From a virus, in the IMG/VR virus record IMGVR_UViG_3300050116_000045, positions 1 through 24,649 of that record: a stretch of 24,649 bases of DNA, one strand, 5' to 3'. The notes under the pieces were generated by a model that did no database searches, was not told the DNA's origin, and saw only the letters and a program-made list of their open reading frames with translations. The position numbers and the translations under genes were made by a program. Shown piece by piece: positions 1 through 6,643 of the stretch. How positions within the stretch are numbered: the first letter of the stretch is position 1; the number at the start of each line of letters is the position of its first letter.

Positions 1-130
1 CGTGCAACACGTCAGCTTCTGTGCGGTCCATGGTTATCGTATGCTTTCCGGGCCGCACTGGTAGTTCGATGAACGCGTCCGGGTTCTCCTCATCGAGGTA
101 AAACCGTTTTACGAATGTTTTCAAAGTCAT
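1..130 (-). CDS. Partial CDS, unknown protein (N-terminal 43 residues)
   Basis: The start codon lies at 130-128, preceded on the minus strand by a GGAG ribosome-binding site eight bases upstream. The reading frame stays open to the window edge. The visible protein begins MTLKTFVKRFYLDEENPDAF and continues with an acidic and basic mixture that has no membrane segment or motif I recognise. It is the last visible gene of the leftward operon and lies 17 bases downstream of the HTH gene, one of the few non-overlapping junctions in this arm. Function unknown. Confidence 0.6.
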   Translation of the reverse strand, partial: MTLKTFVKRFYLDEENPDAFIELPVRPGKHTITMDRTEADVLH

Positions 131-147
131 GTTTGCGATCTCCTGAA

Positions 148-609
148 TTAATCGAACAGTTTAAGAACTTCAGACCAAACCTTGATCACGTCTTGCGTGG
201 CCTTCTTCATCTTGGCGTCGCGTGGACAGGTGTCCAGCGATGCGTACCGCGCCTCCTGCGCGGCCAGCTCCGCTCGCTGGTACCATCCGTGACGCTCCAA
301 TTTCGCCACCAAGGCCGGGCTAGTGGCCTTGGCTTTATAGGTTTTTCCATCTAAACCAACACGTTGCGCAGGTGCGTTGGGCAACGCAGCTCGCTTTCTG
401 GCAGTTCGCGCGGTATATTCGCTGACCCCCACATCCTTGGCAATCGCCCGGTTCGACTTGTGGGGGCTCGCTTCGAGGGCCTTGAGCACCCGAGGCAGCA
501 AAGGGGCGTTGCAGTCGCACCCGGCGCTGCCGAGCGCTCCGCAGGCGGAGCACTCACGTACGCGGCCCTCCGCTGGTGCGCTGATCTCAACCAGCATCGA
601 GCGTTTCAT
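148..609 (-). CDS. HTH protein with cysteine cluster
   Basis: This 153-residue protein has a Cys-rich patch near residues 20-34 (CSACGALGSAGCDC), a possible zinc-binding knuckle. A helix-turn-helix-like segment follows at about residues 52-72 (SNRAIAKDVGVSEYTARTAR). The C-terminal half is charged and contains the phrase GLDGKTY, which I know from small phage and ParB-associated HTH proteins. The start has a good ribosome-binding site (AAGGTGA) and overlaps the stop of the preceding 31-codon gene as ATGA. The likely role is sequence-specific DNA binding, perhaps regulation of this operon or of replication. The HTH is seen in the sequence; the target is unknown. Confidence 0.75.
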   Translation of the reverse strand: MKRSMLVEISAPAEGRVRECSACGALGSAGCDCNAPLLPRVLKALEASPHKSNRAIAKDVGVSEYTARTARKRAALPNAPAQRVGLDGKTYKAKATSPALVAKLERHGWYQRAELAAQEARYASLDTCPRDAKMKKATQDVIKVWSEVLKLFD

Positions 610-701
610 ATCTTCACCTTTGCCGCCTCGAATTTCTTCGGGGCGTCGCGGTCCGGCTTCGGCCGGAACTCGACGTGCGTGCTCCAGACTTGGTATCTCA
701 T
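606..701 (-). CDS. 31-residue basic protein, unknown
   Basis: This short reading frame begins with an ATG at 701-699 that overlaps the stop of the preceding gene as ATGA. It ends in a TGA that itself overlaps the start of the HTH gene as ATGA. It encodes MRYQVWSTHVEFRPKPDRDA plus a lysine-rich tail. The exact overlap at both ends is the main evidence that it is translated. It could alternatively be a leader that only couples translation to the HTH gene. No family recognised. Confidence 0.5.
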   Translation of the reverse strand: MRYQVWSTHVEFRPKPDRDAPKKFEAAKVKI

Positions 702-979
702 GACTGTGTTGCCTCGTACCGTGTGCGGTAGTAGTTGTGCCGGGCCTTGATGATGCTGTCAGGGCTGCGCTTCGGGTATCGGCGACCCGGCCACGACATG
801 ATAGCGAAGGCCGTTCGCTCTGCGCGCTTGATCCTGTTAATTCCGAGGCACAGCGGTTTCTTGCCCGAGTAGATCACGCGACCGCGGTCGCGGAACGCTC
901 GCAGGTCCGTGTATCGCTTCGCGAGCCAGATCTCACGGTCGGGGTAGTCGGCGCCCGGAAAGAATGTTGGTTCGTTCAC
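698..979 (-). CDS. Small basic protein, unknown
   Basis: This 93-residue protein is rich in Arg, Lys and Tyr, with no membrane segment. The start is a GTG at 979-977 overlapping the preceding stop (GTGA), and the stop overlaps the next start (ATGA). The sequence reads as a compact folded basic protein (for example LAKRYTDLRAFRDRGRVIYS), which would fit nucleic-acid binding, but I recognise no domain. It is one of the accessory genes at the distal end of the leftward operon. Confidence 0.65.
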   Translation of the reverse strand: MNEPTFFPGADYPDREIWLAKRYTDLRAFRDRGRVIYSGKKPLCLGINRIKRAERTAFAIMSWPGRRYPKRSPDSIIKARHNYYRTRYEATQS

Positions 980-1146
980 TCTGCTTGTCTCCTGAGTAAT
1001 GCGTTTTGTAGTTCCTGCACCGTCGCCTTGGATCGCTTAATCTCATCCAACTCCGCTTCCAGCTCCGCGATACGCATCTCGCGCTTGAGTAGGAGCGTGC
1101 GCAGCCAGCGCTCGGTGACCTGTGTCATAGCTAAGCGGAAGCTCAT
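976..1146 (-). CDS. Small coiled-coil protein
   Basis: This 56-residue protein consists almost entirely of a predicted amphipathic helix with heptad spacing (KREMRIAELEAELDEIKRSK), so a dimeric coiled coil is likely. I chose the ATG at 1146-1144 because it overlaps the preceding stop as ATGA, the pattern of the whole operon. The frame is open further upstream, but that part lies over the gene at 1143-1292, which has its own good start. Function unknown; small coiled-coil proteins in phage early operons often bind a host protein, but that is only a suggestion. Confidence 0.6.
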   Translation of the reverse strand: MSFRLAMTQVTERWLRTLLLKREMRIAELEAELDEIKRSKATVQELQNALLRRQAE

Positions 1147-1292
1147 GACAGCACCAGCCACGCGTCGTCCACGTGATCCGCGCAGTAGCTGGTGTGCGAC
1201 GTGCAGCGGGCACTGACTTTCGCGTAATGGGCGATGTGATACCCAGCCAACGTGATCCCTGCCACGGCGCACAAGATAAGGAAAGTCTTCAT
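1143..1292 (-). CDS. Small membrane or secreted protein
   Basis: This 49-residue protein starts with a hydrophobic segment (MKTFLILCAVAGITLAGYHI), a signal anchor or signal peptide, followed by a short polar tail with two cysteines. The ribosome-binding site GGAGAG lies upstream within the end of the previous gene. The stop overlaps the coiled-coil gene start as ATGA. It is not a clear lipoprotein, since the residues before the cysteine do not fit a lipobox. It was read directly from the minus strand. Confidence 0.55.
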   Translation of the reverse strand: MKTFLILCAVAGITLAGYHIAHYAKVSARCTSHTSYCADHVDDAWLVLS

Positions 1293-1298
1293 ACGCTT

Positions 1299-1409
1299 TC
1301 AATCTCTCCAAATAAAGAAACATACGATCCCGCTAGCGATCCCAAGTCCCGGGTAGATGCACGCACCAACTAGCCCCACGCCAATACTACACAAAATTCT
1401 CGTCATCAT
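1299..1409 (-). CDS. 36-residue membrane protein
   Basis: This tiny gene starts at the first of two adjacent ATG codons (1409-1407), overlapping the preceding stop as ATGA. It encodes a mostly hydrophobic peptide (ILCSIGVGLVGACIYPGLGI and a further hydrophobic run ending in FFIWRD), predicted to span the membrane once or twice as a hairpin. It is followed after six bases by another small membrane gene, so the two may act together at the host membrane. No family recognised. Confidence 0.5.
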   Translation of the reverse strand: MMTRILCSIGVGLVGACIYPGLGIASGIVCFFIWRD

Positions 1410-1651
1410 GACTGCACCGCCTTGGCGATGGCGGCGCGGGCAACGGCGCGCAGCGCGGTTGCACTCTTAGCCTTGAGTGGCAACGCGGGCGCTGATTCTG
1501 CAATGGCTCGCAGCGCAGCCAGCAAGTTGCACACCGTGCAGTTCTGCGGATCGTAATGCGAGGCGTTCCCTTGGTGCGCTATGCAGTACTTGGTGTCCGT
1601 GGTGCGCGTGAATTCGCCGACTGGGGTTTGAACTTTTAACGTGGTCTTCAT
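1406..1651 (-). CDS. Small Cys-containing protein, unknown
   Basis: This 81-residue protein begins MKTTLKVQTPVGEFTRTTDT, contains a possible zinc knuckle (a YCIAH segment, then NCTVC) and ends in an alanine- and lysine-rich helix. I placed the start at 1651 because GAGGAG lies about ten bases upstream. The frame is open back to 1831, but that extension has no ribosome-binding site and covers a strong inverted repeat, so I treat it as leader. The stop overlaps the next start as ATGA. Confidence 0.6.
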   Translation of the reverse strand: MKTTLKVQTPVGEFTRTTDTKYCIAHQGNASHYDPQNCTVCNLLAALRAIAESAPALPLKAKSATALRAVARAAIAKAVQS

Positions 1652-1727
1652 GTGAATCAGGCTCCTCGTTTCAGTGACCTCACTATGCCTGAGCCCGCGC
1701 CCGAAATCAAGACCTACGTCACAGATC

Positions 1728-1800
1728 GCGCGCCCGGCCTGCCTCATTGCGGAGACATCTGGCGTGGTAGCCTTGGGTCCATTACCCGGGCCGGGCGCGC
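1728..1800 (-). repeat. 12-bp GC-rich inverted repeat in an operon leader
   Basis: GCGCGCCCGGCC at 1728-1739 is the exact reverse complement of GGCCGGGCGCGC at 1789-1800, with 49 bases between. It lies in the 1652-1820 gap, the longest non-coding stretch of the leftward operon, just upstream of the gene at 1406-1651. As RNA it could form a very stable long-range stem, possibly an attenuator or processing site. There is no U-run after it in the direction of transcription, so it is not a standard terminator. Confidence 0.45.
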
Positions 1801-1820
1801 AAAACCTTATTTTACAATAA

Positions 1821-2084
1821 TCAGTGCCCATCCACTGCGGAGGCTGCCGTAGCAGCGTCCGCCCCCTTCTGTGCGGCCTTGGTCGCTTGCAGGGCCTTGG
1901 CGGCCCGGTGCTCGGTCAGCATCTTGAGCGCGTTCTGGGCGGCCCGTAGCAGGTCGAATGTGCCGATCAGGGATGGCGTGAACTGGTTGAGCCCGCTGCT
2001 CATCGAGTTGCCGTTGATCGGGGTCGTCTCGAACGATTGCCGAATCCCCATGTACACGACCATCTCTTCGTCGCTGGCTGACAT
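1821..2084 (-). CDS. Small alanine-rich protein, unknown
   Basis: This 87-residue protein starts with an acidic segment (MSASDEEMVVYMGIRQSFET) and ends with an Ala/Lys-rich predicted helix. The ATG at 2084-2082 is one base after the preceding TGA, so translation is probably coupled. A longer frame to 2150 exists but would lie inside the upstream gene. No domain recognised and no membrane segment. It may be a structural or host-interaction protein; the sequence does not say which. Confidence 0.6.
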   Translation of the reverse strand: MSASDEEMVVYMGIRQSFETTPINGNSMSSGLNQFTPSLIGTFDLLRAAQNALKMLTEHRAAKALQATKAAQKGADAATAASAVDGH

Positions 2085-2085
2085 C

Positions 2086-2367
2086 TCAATTATCCCACGG
2101 GTAGTTGGTGCCGCCGACGTCCGTAGGGAACAACTCGAACACTTCATCATCGGTCGTCCATGCCGGGGTCTCTTGGGTAATGTCCCAGCGACCCTCGAGG
2201 GTCTCGAGGCTCGTTAGTGTGATCACGAACCGTTCGCCAACAGCCTCGGCAAACGACCCCATCTCGTCACGCAGCTCGATCACATACTTCAGACCAAGTA
2301 GCGCGACAAGCGAGGTGCTCGATGCCATGAACAGTGCCAGAAATGGTAAACCTTCAGCTAACGTCAT
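2086..2367 (-). CDS. Membrane-anchored small protein
   Basis: This 93-residue protein has one N-terminal membrane segment at about residues 7-28 (LPFLALFMASSTSLVALLGL), then a soluble acidic domain ending in WDN. The ribosome-binding site GAGGTGAG is well placed before the ATG. The amphipathic helix right after the membrane segment contains AEAVGERFVITL; similar wording (AELFVITLARASR) opens the sigma-like protein at 2889-3707, which may be chance. Function unknown. Confidence 0.65.
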   Translation of the reverse strand: MTLAEGLPFLALFMASSTSLVALLGLKYVIELRDEMGSFAEAVGERFVITLTSLETLEGRWDITQETPAWTTDDEVFELFPTDVGGTNYPWDN

Positions 2368-2497
2368 AACTCACCTCGTTTGAAAATGGTGCCAGCGCGT
2401 ACGCGCTCGGCGATGTCAATCTTGCAGTGTCTGCAACACGTCCGCCGCCGTTAGGGTGTCGGTGCGCGGGCTGGCCGAAGATAGTTTGTGCGGTCAT
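2354..2497 (-). pseudogene. Truncated copy of the hexapeptide-repeat gene 5' end
   Basis: This 47-residue frame starts at 2497 and overlaps the stop of the full hexapeptide gene as ATGA. Its first 27 residues (for example TIFGQPAHRHPNG and VADTAR) match the N-terminus of that gene almost exactly. It then departs into unrelated sequence and stops at 2354, overlapping the next gene by 14 bases. No hexapeptide repeats follow. It is best read as the remains of a tandem gene duplication that lost its beta-helix, perhaps by deletion between repeats. It may still be translated. Confidence 0.6.
2424..2487. repeat. 64-bp direct repeat, copy A
   Basis: These 64 bases match 2819-2882 in the same orientation at 60 positions, with the four differences grouped in the middle. 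The copy covers the N-terminal codons of the truncated hexapeptide-gene copy. Confidence 0.85.
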
Positions 2498-2892
2498 GCT
2501 TGCCTCGCAAAGTACGGCTCTAAAATCGTGTCAGCTGTCTCGACCCACGCGTCGCCGCAGACCCGCGCGTCGCCGCTGACCATCGCGTTGCCGCAGACCG
2601 CCGCGTAGCCGCTGACCCACGCGTTGCCGGAGACCTGCGCGTCGCCGTAGACCCACGCGTCGCCGGAGACCCACGCGTTGCCGTAGACCTGCGCGTTGCC
2701 GTAAACCCACGCGTCGCCGCTGACCCACGCGTTGCCGTAAACCCACGCGTCGCCGAAGACCCACGCGTTGCCGTAGACCAGCGCGTTAGGGCCGACGTAG
2801 GCCGTTGGTTCAACCCGCGCAGTGTCTGCAACAAGGCCGCTCCCGTTAGGGTGTCGGTGCGCGGGCTGGCCGAAGATAGTTTCGATTTTCAT
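2494..2892 (-). CDS. Hexapeptide-repeat left-handed beta-helix protein
   Basis: This 132-residue protein has about 13 hexapeptides of the form V-x-G-[D/N]-A-[W/Q] between residues 33 and 118 (VYGNAW, VFGDAW, VSGDAW and so on). That is the pattern of a left-handed parallel beta-helix of four to five coils. Trp occupies many of the outward positions, giving a regular aromatic face. A short capping region precedes the repeats (TIFGQPAHRHPNG) and a capping tail follows. Known relatives include bacterial hexapeptide acyltransferases, but no catalytic histidine insertion is visible, so this is more likely a structural or ligand-binding solenoid. Its start overlaps the sigma-like gene (ATGA). Confidence 0.8.
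   Translation of the reverse strand: MKIETIFGQPAHRHPNGSGLVADTARVEPTAYVGPNALVYGNAWVFGDAWVYGNAWVSGDAWVYGNAQVYGNAWVSGDAWVYGDAQVSGNAWVSGYAAVCGNAMVSGDARVCGDAWVETADTILEPYFARQA
2540..2790. repeat. 18-bp tandem repeats encoding hexapeptides
   Basis: The DNA under the beta-helix gene consists of about thirteen imperfect 18-bp units (plus-strand form close to GCCGTAGACCCACGCGTC). Units differ mainly at the positions giving Tyr/Ser/Phe and Asp/Asn. The high similarity between units suggests recent expansion or continuing homogenisation by slippage. Confidence 0.8.
2819..2882. repeat. 64-bp direct repeat, copy B
   Basis: This is the partner of the repeat at 2424-2487 and lies in the 5' coding part of the intact hexapeptide gene. 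The pair marks a duplication of that gene start. Confidence 0.85.
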
Positions 2893-3707
2893 AATCGCGC
2901 CTCATTGGTGCCGAGATGATCATGAAGCAGTCCGTCCCGCACTTGTTGTGCTATATCTATTTTTCTTGCTTCTGTTTCCATCACCGCCTGCTTCACCGCA
3001 GGCTCGGTGATCGGCATCCGTACCGTCTTGCTGGTGCCGGGCATGAACCCATCGTACCAGCGGCAGCGCCAGCACGGCGGGCACTCTTTGCCGGAGGGTG
3101 GCGGGAAGTCCAGTCGCTCGATCTCTTTGTCTATCCAAGATAGCCCTCGATTTTCTTCCGCTAATTTTGCGTCGGGGGCGCCAATGTTGTCACTGTTGTA
3201 TGCCGGGTGCCCGGCACGTATCGTACGGCGGAACTCAGTGTTGTCCGGCATCAGATCCCGCAGCCTACTGATTCGTTTTAAATGTTGGTTAACTGCTTGT
3301 GGGCTAATCCCTAGGCGTTCAGCAATCTCATATCCCATATATCCGAAGGACGTGAGCACCGCGATCTTCTTCGCTCGCTTATCCATGCCAGCCACCAGTA
3401 TCGCCGCCGCCTCGTGCGCCTCGGCGCGCGCGAGCGTGTCGTTCGGTGCCGGGATGTCCGTGATCAGCTCCACAGCTTCGCGGCGCTCGCCCCTCATCCA
3501 TTTCTTCTTCGCGTCTCGAATAGCGCCCACGAACCAATCGTCCAGCGGCACCGCCGGGTTGTATGTCGAACGGTTTTCCCAGCACCACAAAATAGCGGTC
3601 GCGAGAACATCGTCGCGGTCCATACGTTCAAGATCACGCAGGTACCGGCGCGTGCGCCTCGAGGCGCGCGCTAGTGTGATCACGAACAGTTCGGCGACAG
3701 AAGTCAT
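2889..3707 (-). CDS. RNA polymerase sigma factor-like protein
   Basis: The 272 residues read as a small sigma-70-family layout. Residues 20-75 resemble region 2 (for example DVLATAILWCWENRSTYNP, then a WFVGAIRDAKKKW helix). Residues 115-150 form a clear region-4 HTH (YEIAERLGISPQAVNQHLKR). The C-terminal third is not sigma-like and contains a possible zinc knuckle, CPPCWRCRW. If it acts as a sigma factor it would direct host RNA polymerase to phage promoters; a region-4-like DNA-binding regulator is the alternative. The start overlaps the preceding stop as ATGA and the stop overlaps the hexapeptide gene. Confidence 0.65.
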   Translation of the reverse strand: MTSVAELFVITLARASRRTRRYLRDLERMDRDDVLATAILWCWENRSTYNPAVPLDDWFVGAIRDAKKKWMRGERREAVELITDIPAPNDTLARAEAHEAAAILVAGMDKRAKKIAVLTSFGYMGYEIAERLGISPQAVNQHLKRISRLRDLMPDNTEFRRTIRAGHPAYNSDNIGAPDAKLAEENRGLSWIDKEIERLDFPPPSGKECPPCWRCRWYDGFMPGTSKTVRMPITEPAVKQAVMETEARKIDIAQQVRDGLLHDHLGTNEARL

Positions 3708-3874
3708 TCGGTTCCTATATACTTCGCGAGCAGCGTCCGCGAACGTTTAATCTCCTCGAGCAGTTCGTTCTCTACCCGCTTCGCTTCGTCGCGCGCGATC
3801 TCCAGCATCACGTCTCCCCACACATGCCTAATGGCGACACCTACAACAATTCCCAGTAACATCATGAGTATCAT
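3704..3874 (-). CDS. Small membrane protein with charged helix
   Basis: This 56-residue protein has an N-terminal membrane segment (MILMMLLGIVVGVAIRHVWG) followed by a charged, heptad-like helix ending at LLAKYIGTE. Both ends overlap neighbours as ATGA. It sits between the helicase and the sigma-like gene. A membrane-tethered coiled coil is the best description; no family is recognised. Confidence 0.6.
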   Translation of the reverse strand: MILMMLLGIVVGVAIRHVWGDVMLEIARDEAKRVENELLEEIKRSRTLLAKYIGTE

Positions 3875-5580
3875 GACAGGTCCTCGTTGACTCGTTTAAA
3901 CCTAAATTTCATTCCGTGGTTGCTACGTATCGCGTGCACCAGCTTGAATCCGGCGCTGATCTTACCTCGTTCGCCTCGCAACCAATACCCGACTTTGATC
4001 GAACTGTGCGGCTCGCTACATCCGCTCTGCAGCAGGAGAGCGGTCAATTCACCATGCGAGTCAGCAACGCCTCCAGCCAAGCCAGCGATGTCAATCGCAG
4101 TGAACTCACGCTCACCAAAATGTGAAACCAGCTTCTCAAACGTCGCTCCAAGGCTTCCAGTTTCATCGTCAGTCTCGCTTTGTGTTTCGCACGGATCGGG
4201 GAGTCCAAGCCACAGCAACGGGTCACGCACCATGCGTGACCACCGCTCGAAGCTTGGGAGCGGTACCGGGAGCCCATGCACCGTGGGCGCCGCGTGGTAG
4301 GCCTTGATGATCGTGAGCGCGTGCACCAGCAGCTGCGCGCGGTGCTCCATCACGTACCCGCCCGGGTTCTCGATCTTGAACCGGCGCTCTTTCATTCGCT
4401 CGGTGTTCGCGTCCAGTCGGACCACGAGACACCGTCGCGCGAGATCCGATACAGGGGTGACGTTATTCCCCGATGCGGACACCACAACTCGATTAGGCAC
4501 GGCATGTGTTTCTGAGACACCCAGCTTGCGGTCCTTCCAAATCTCAGATGTAAGGAACGCACACAGCTCAGGCGCCCGAGCCTTGTGCCCTGTAGGTACG
4601 TTATCAAACGCGATGCTGCGATCCCCGGCCAGTAGCGAGGCGAATAGTGTCTTACGAAGCTCGTCACCATTTTGCACCCATGGTCGAAGTGCCGGCACGG
4701 TGCCGTGTACGATTATCGAAGCCATCCCGCTAAGCAGACTCTTACCCGTGCCAGCATTCGGCGCTGAGTACCAAAACATGGGACAACGGTCTAACGCGAG
4801 CCTCGATGCTTCGGTGAGGATGTGCGCAAGGAACGCGGATTCACTCGCCGGAGTTTCCCACGGGAACTGATCGAAAATACTCCGCAGCCCGTCAAGAGCA
4901 AATCGAGCGTCATCTTTCGTAGGTTCCGCTGGAATTGCGGGGTACTCACAAGATGGGATATAAAGTCCTCGGCTAAACGCGTCGTATCCTGCTTGGTCAC
5001 AAATACTCCCGTCGGACCGGACGAACGGCGCCCGAGCGATAGCGGCAAGCGGTTTAAGTTTCGGCCAGTCTCCCTGATCCATCCACACGCCTACCAGCTC
5101 ATCAGGGCACGAGCAACGGACCCACGCGTTCTCGGCTCGAGCGCGCTTATCGAACCGGTAGAACTCGCACTCACTCATCGCGTGCGTGCGCGACCATCCC
5201 TTGGTTACGCGCGCTATCACCAACTGATCGGCGGCGCGCTTTACGCCGTCAACAATATCAGTGTCGTGCGCTCGTGAGAGTCGTACGAGCGATGTGGCCT
5301 GCGTGAACACTGTCGGCTCCATCAACAGGTTTAGCTGCTCGACATTCGTGTCGAGCGCGGCATCGCTCACTCGAATGAAACGTTGACCGGGCTGAATGAG
5401 TTGGGCAATGTCACCTTGCGCTCCTTCGCCACTGTCATTGTCCGGCGTTTCAGTAGCATTCGCGTCGCCCACTGGGCTGTTATCAACCGGTTGGAAAACG
5501 GCTGGGTCGCTCGTTTTTCCCCATCCCTTCTCGCGCGCTAGTTTTAGCACGTGACGCCAATCTGCTCTTGGCTGCATCAT
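3871..5580 (-). CDS. Replicative helicase-type ATPase
   Basis: This protein has 569 residues from the ATG at 5580, chosen because it overlaps the primase stop as ATGA (nine more codons are open upstream). The Walker A motif NAGTGKS is at about residues 275-281 and Walker B SIAFDNV at about 322-328. A polar strand with SASGNNVTPVSDLARR at about 365-380 resembles the sensor and arginine-finger region of SF3/D5-like helicases. The first 25 residues (ending VLKLAREKGW) match the last helix of a PriCT-2 domain, whose other part closes the primase gene. Together they look like one primase-helicase cut into two polypeptides. Expected role: unwinding at the replication fork. Confidence 0.75.
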   Translation of the reverse strand: MMQPRADWRHVLKLAREKGWGKTSDPAVFQPVDNSPVGDANATETPDNDSGEGAQGDIAQLIQPGQRFIRVSDAALDTNVEQLNLLMEPTVFTQATSLVRLSRAHDTDIVDGVKRAADQLVIARVTKGWSRTHAMSECEFYRFDKRARAENAWVRCSCPDELVGVWMDQGDWPKLKPLAAIARAPFVRSDGSICDQAGYDAFSRGLYIPSCEYPAIPAEPTKDDARFALDGLRSIFDQFPWETPASESAFLAHILTEASRLALDRCPMFWYSAPNAGTGKSLLSGMASIIVHGTVPALRPWVQNGDELRKTLFASLLAGDRSIAFDNVPTGHKARAPELCAFLTSEIWKDRKLGVSETHAVPNRVVVSASGNNVTPVSDLARRCLVVRLDANTERMKERRFKIENPGGYVMEHRAQLLVHALTIIKAYHAAPTVHGLPVPLPSFERWSRMVRDPLLWLGLPDPCETQSETDDETGSLGATFEKLVSHFGEREFTAIDIAGLAGGVADSHGELTALLLQSGCSEPHSSIKVGYWLRGERGKISAGFKLVHAIRSNHGMKFRFKRVNEDLS

Positions 5581-6506
5581 GACGTATGCGCCTTCCACCA
5601 GTTCCACGCGGATTCGTGATCGAAGTTAGGCGCCTTCCGACTAAAATCCATCCACAGCTGGGCCACCGGCTTACCACAGTCCTTGATTGAGATGAGCGAG
5701 ATACCTATTTCGGACCAAAGATCATTGTCCCCGGCGTGTGGCGCTAGAAACTTCAGCGCTTCTATGAGCTGTAGCCAATCGGAGTCGCTGATCGTGCTTA
5801 ACGGAGTATCGCTCGACGCCTGCCCACCCGATGTCACTACCGCAGTTGGCTTGGCGGTCGAAGGACTCGTCGCAAAACGAGACGTCAGCTCCGACCACAT
5901 CCGGTTCAGCTGTTCCAAAGTCACCGTCGGTAGATGGTTGGGAAGGTCTGGCGTCCAGCGGTAGCGCGAGCCACTGGAATGAGATCCAGCAGCAACAAAT
6001 TGTTGTCCATCTAGAAGGCACTCAATTCTCCCGTGTTGGGTTTCAATAATACGCTTGCGCCCGCCCTCGGGCAGTATAAATGGTATGAGCAGCTTGCCGC
6101 TGTTGTCGCGTCCGCGCGCACACACCGGCGCTGGAGGATGGCAGTTCAAAAATTCTCGTCCCACCAAAGCCGCTATGTCTTGCGCTACTGTTCGATCATC
6201 GATGTCAATGTCAATCGCTGCGACGCCACTTATAACGCCGGTTCTGACGCAGATATTAAGCCGCGGGTCCTTGCGCCATTGTGCCAGCTCGTTGGGCAGC
6301 AGCTCGCGCTTCTGCCAGTCCTTCAGCCCGTACGCGAACCCGAGCGGATCATACGCGCTCGGCACCTTGCCGAACGTTTTGATCTTCGAGCCTTGTCCCG
6401 GCTCAGCGTCGGCCTGCACGCACGGGAGCAGGTTCGCTCCGAGCCCCAGCTCTACGTCAAAACACCACCAATCTTGGGGTGTTGCTCCTCGTGGATGCTC
6501 GCTCAT
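5577..6506 (-). CDS. Bifunctional DNA primase/polymerase (prim-pol) with PriCT-2
   Basis: In this 309-residue protein, residues 12-190 show the archaeo-eukaryotic primase fold of the prim-pol family. The metal-binding acidic motif is AIDIDIDD at about 97-104, and GSHSSGSRYRW at about 174-184 is the conserved histidine motif. From about residue 245 a PriCT-2 domain follows (for example FLAPHAGDNDLWSEIG and LWMDFSRKAPNF). This domain stops early: its usual final helix is found at the start of the helicase gene. The start overlaps a small CxxC gene and the stop overlaps the helicase start, both as ATGA. Likely role: primer synthesis for phage replication. Confidence 0.8.
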   Translation of the reverse strand: MSEHPRGATPQDWWCFDVELGLGANLLPCVQADAEPGQGSKIKTFGKVPSAYDPLGFAYGLKDWQKRELLPNELAQWRKDPRLNICVRTGVISGVAAIDIDIDDRTVAQDIAALVGREFLNCHPPAPVCARGRDNSGKLLIPFILPEGGRKRIIETQHGRIECLLDGQQFVAAGSHSSGSRYRWTPDLPNHLPTVTLEQLNRMWSELTSRFATSPSTAKPTAVVTSGGQASSDTPLSTISDSDWLQLIEALKFLAPHAGDNDLWSEIGISLISIKDCGKPVAQLWMDFSRKAPNFDHESAWNWWKAHTS

Positions 6507-6643
6507 TTATGCCAGCTTGGATCGCGCATCATCACATGCGCTACGAGCGCACCGCGGCGTACAGCCCACTGGCACCGGCGGCAATCAGTCATCGGGAACT
6601 TATGCTCTCTGGGCTGGCTCTCGAACACAAACGGGATAGTCAT
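6503..6643 (-). CDS. 46-residue CxxC protein
   Basis: This short gene was read directly from the minus strand and overlaps both neighbours as ATGA. The protein contains MTDCRRCQWAVRR, a single CxxC knuckle, in a basic context. I know similar phrases (DCRxCxW) from small phage proteins with two CxxC pairs, but the second pair is missing here. It lies immediately before the primase gene and may be a replication accessory factor. Function unknown. Confidence 0.5.
   Translation of the reverse strand: MTIPFVFESQPREHKFPMTDCRRCQWAVRRGALVAHVMMRDPSWHK

Noticed and set aside
1652-1831. N-terminal extension of the gene at 1406-1651
   Set aside because: No ribosome-binding site at 1831, overlap of 11 bases unlike the operon pattern, and the segment is occupied by a strong inverted repeat.
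2540-2790. Tandem repeats resembling a CRISPR array
   Set aside because: Units are 18 bp without unique spacers and encode regular hexapeptides in frame.
3007-3750. 247-codon plus-strand open frame
   Set aside because: Opposite the sigma-like gene, Ser/Arg-rich with no motif; antisense shadow.
5571-5583. Programmed -1 frameshift joining primase and helicase
   Set aside because: No slippery heptamer is visible at the ATGA junction; termination and reinitiation is the simpler reading.
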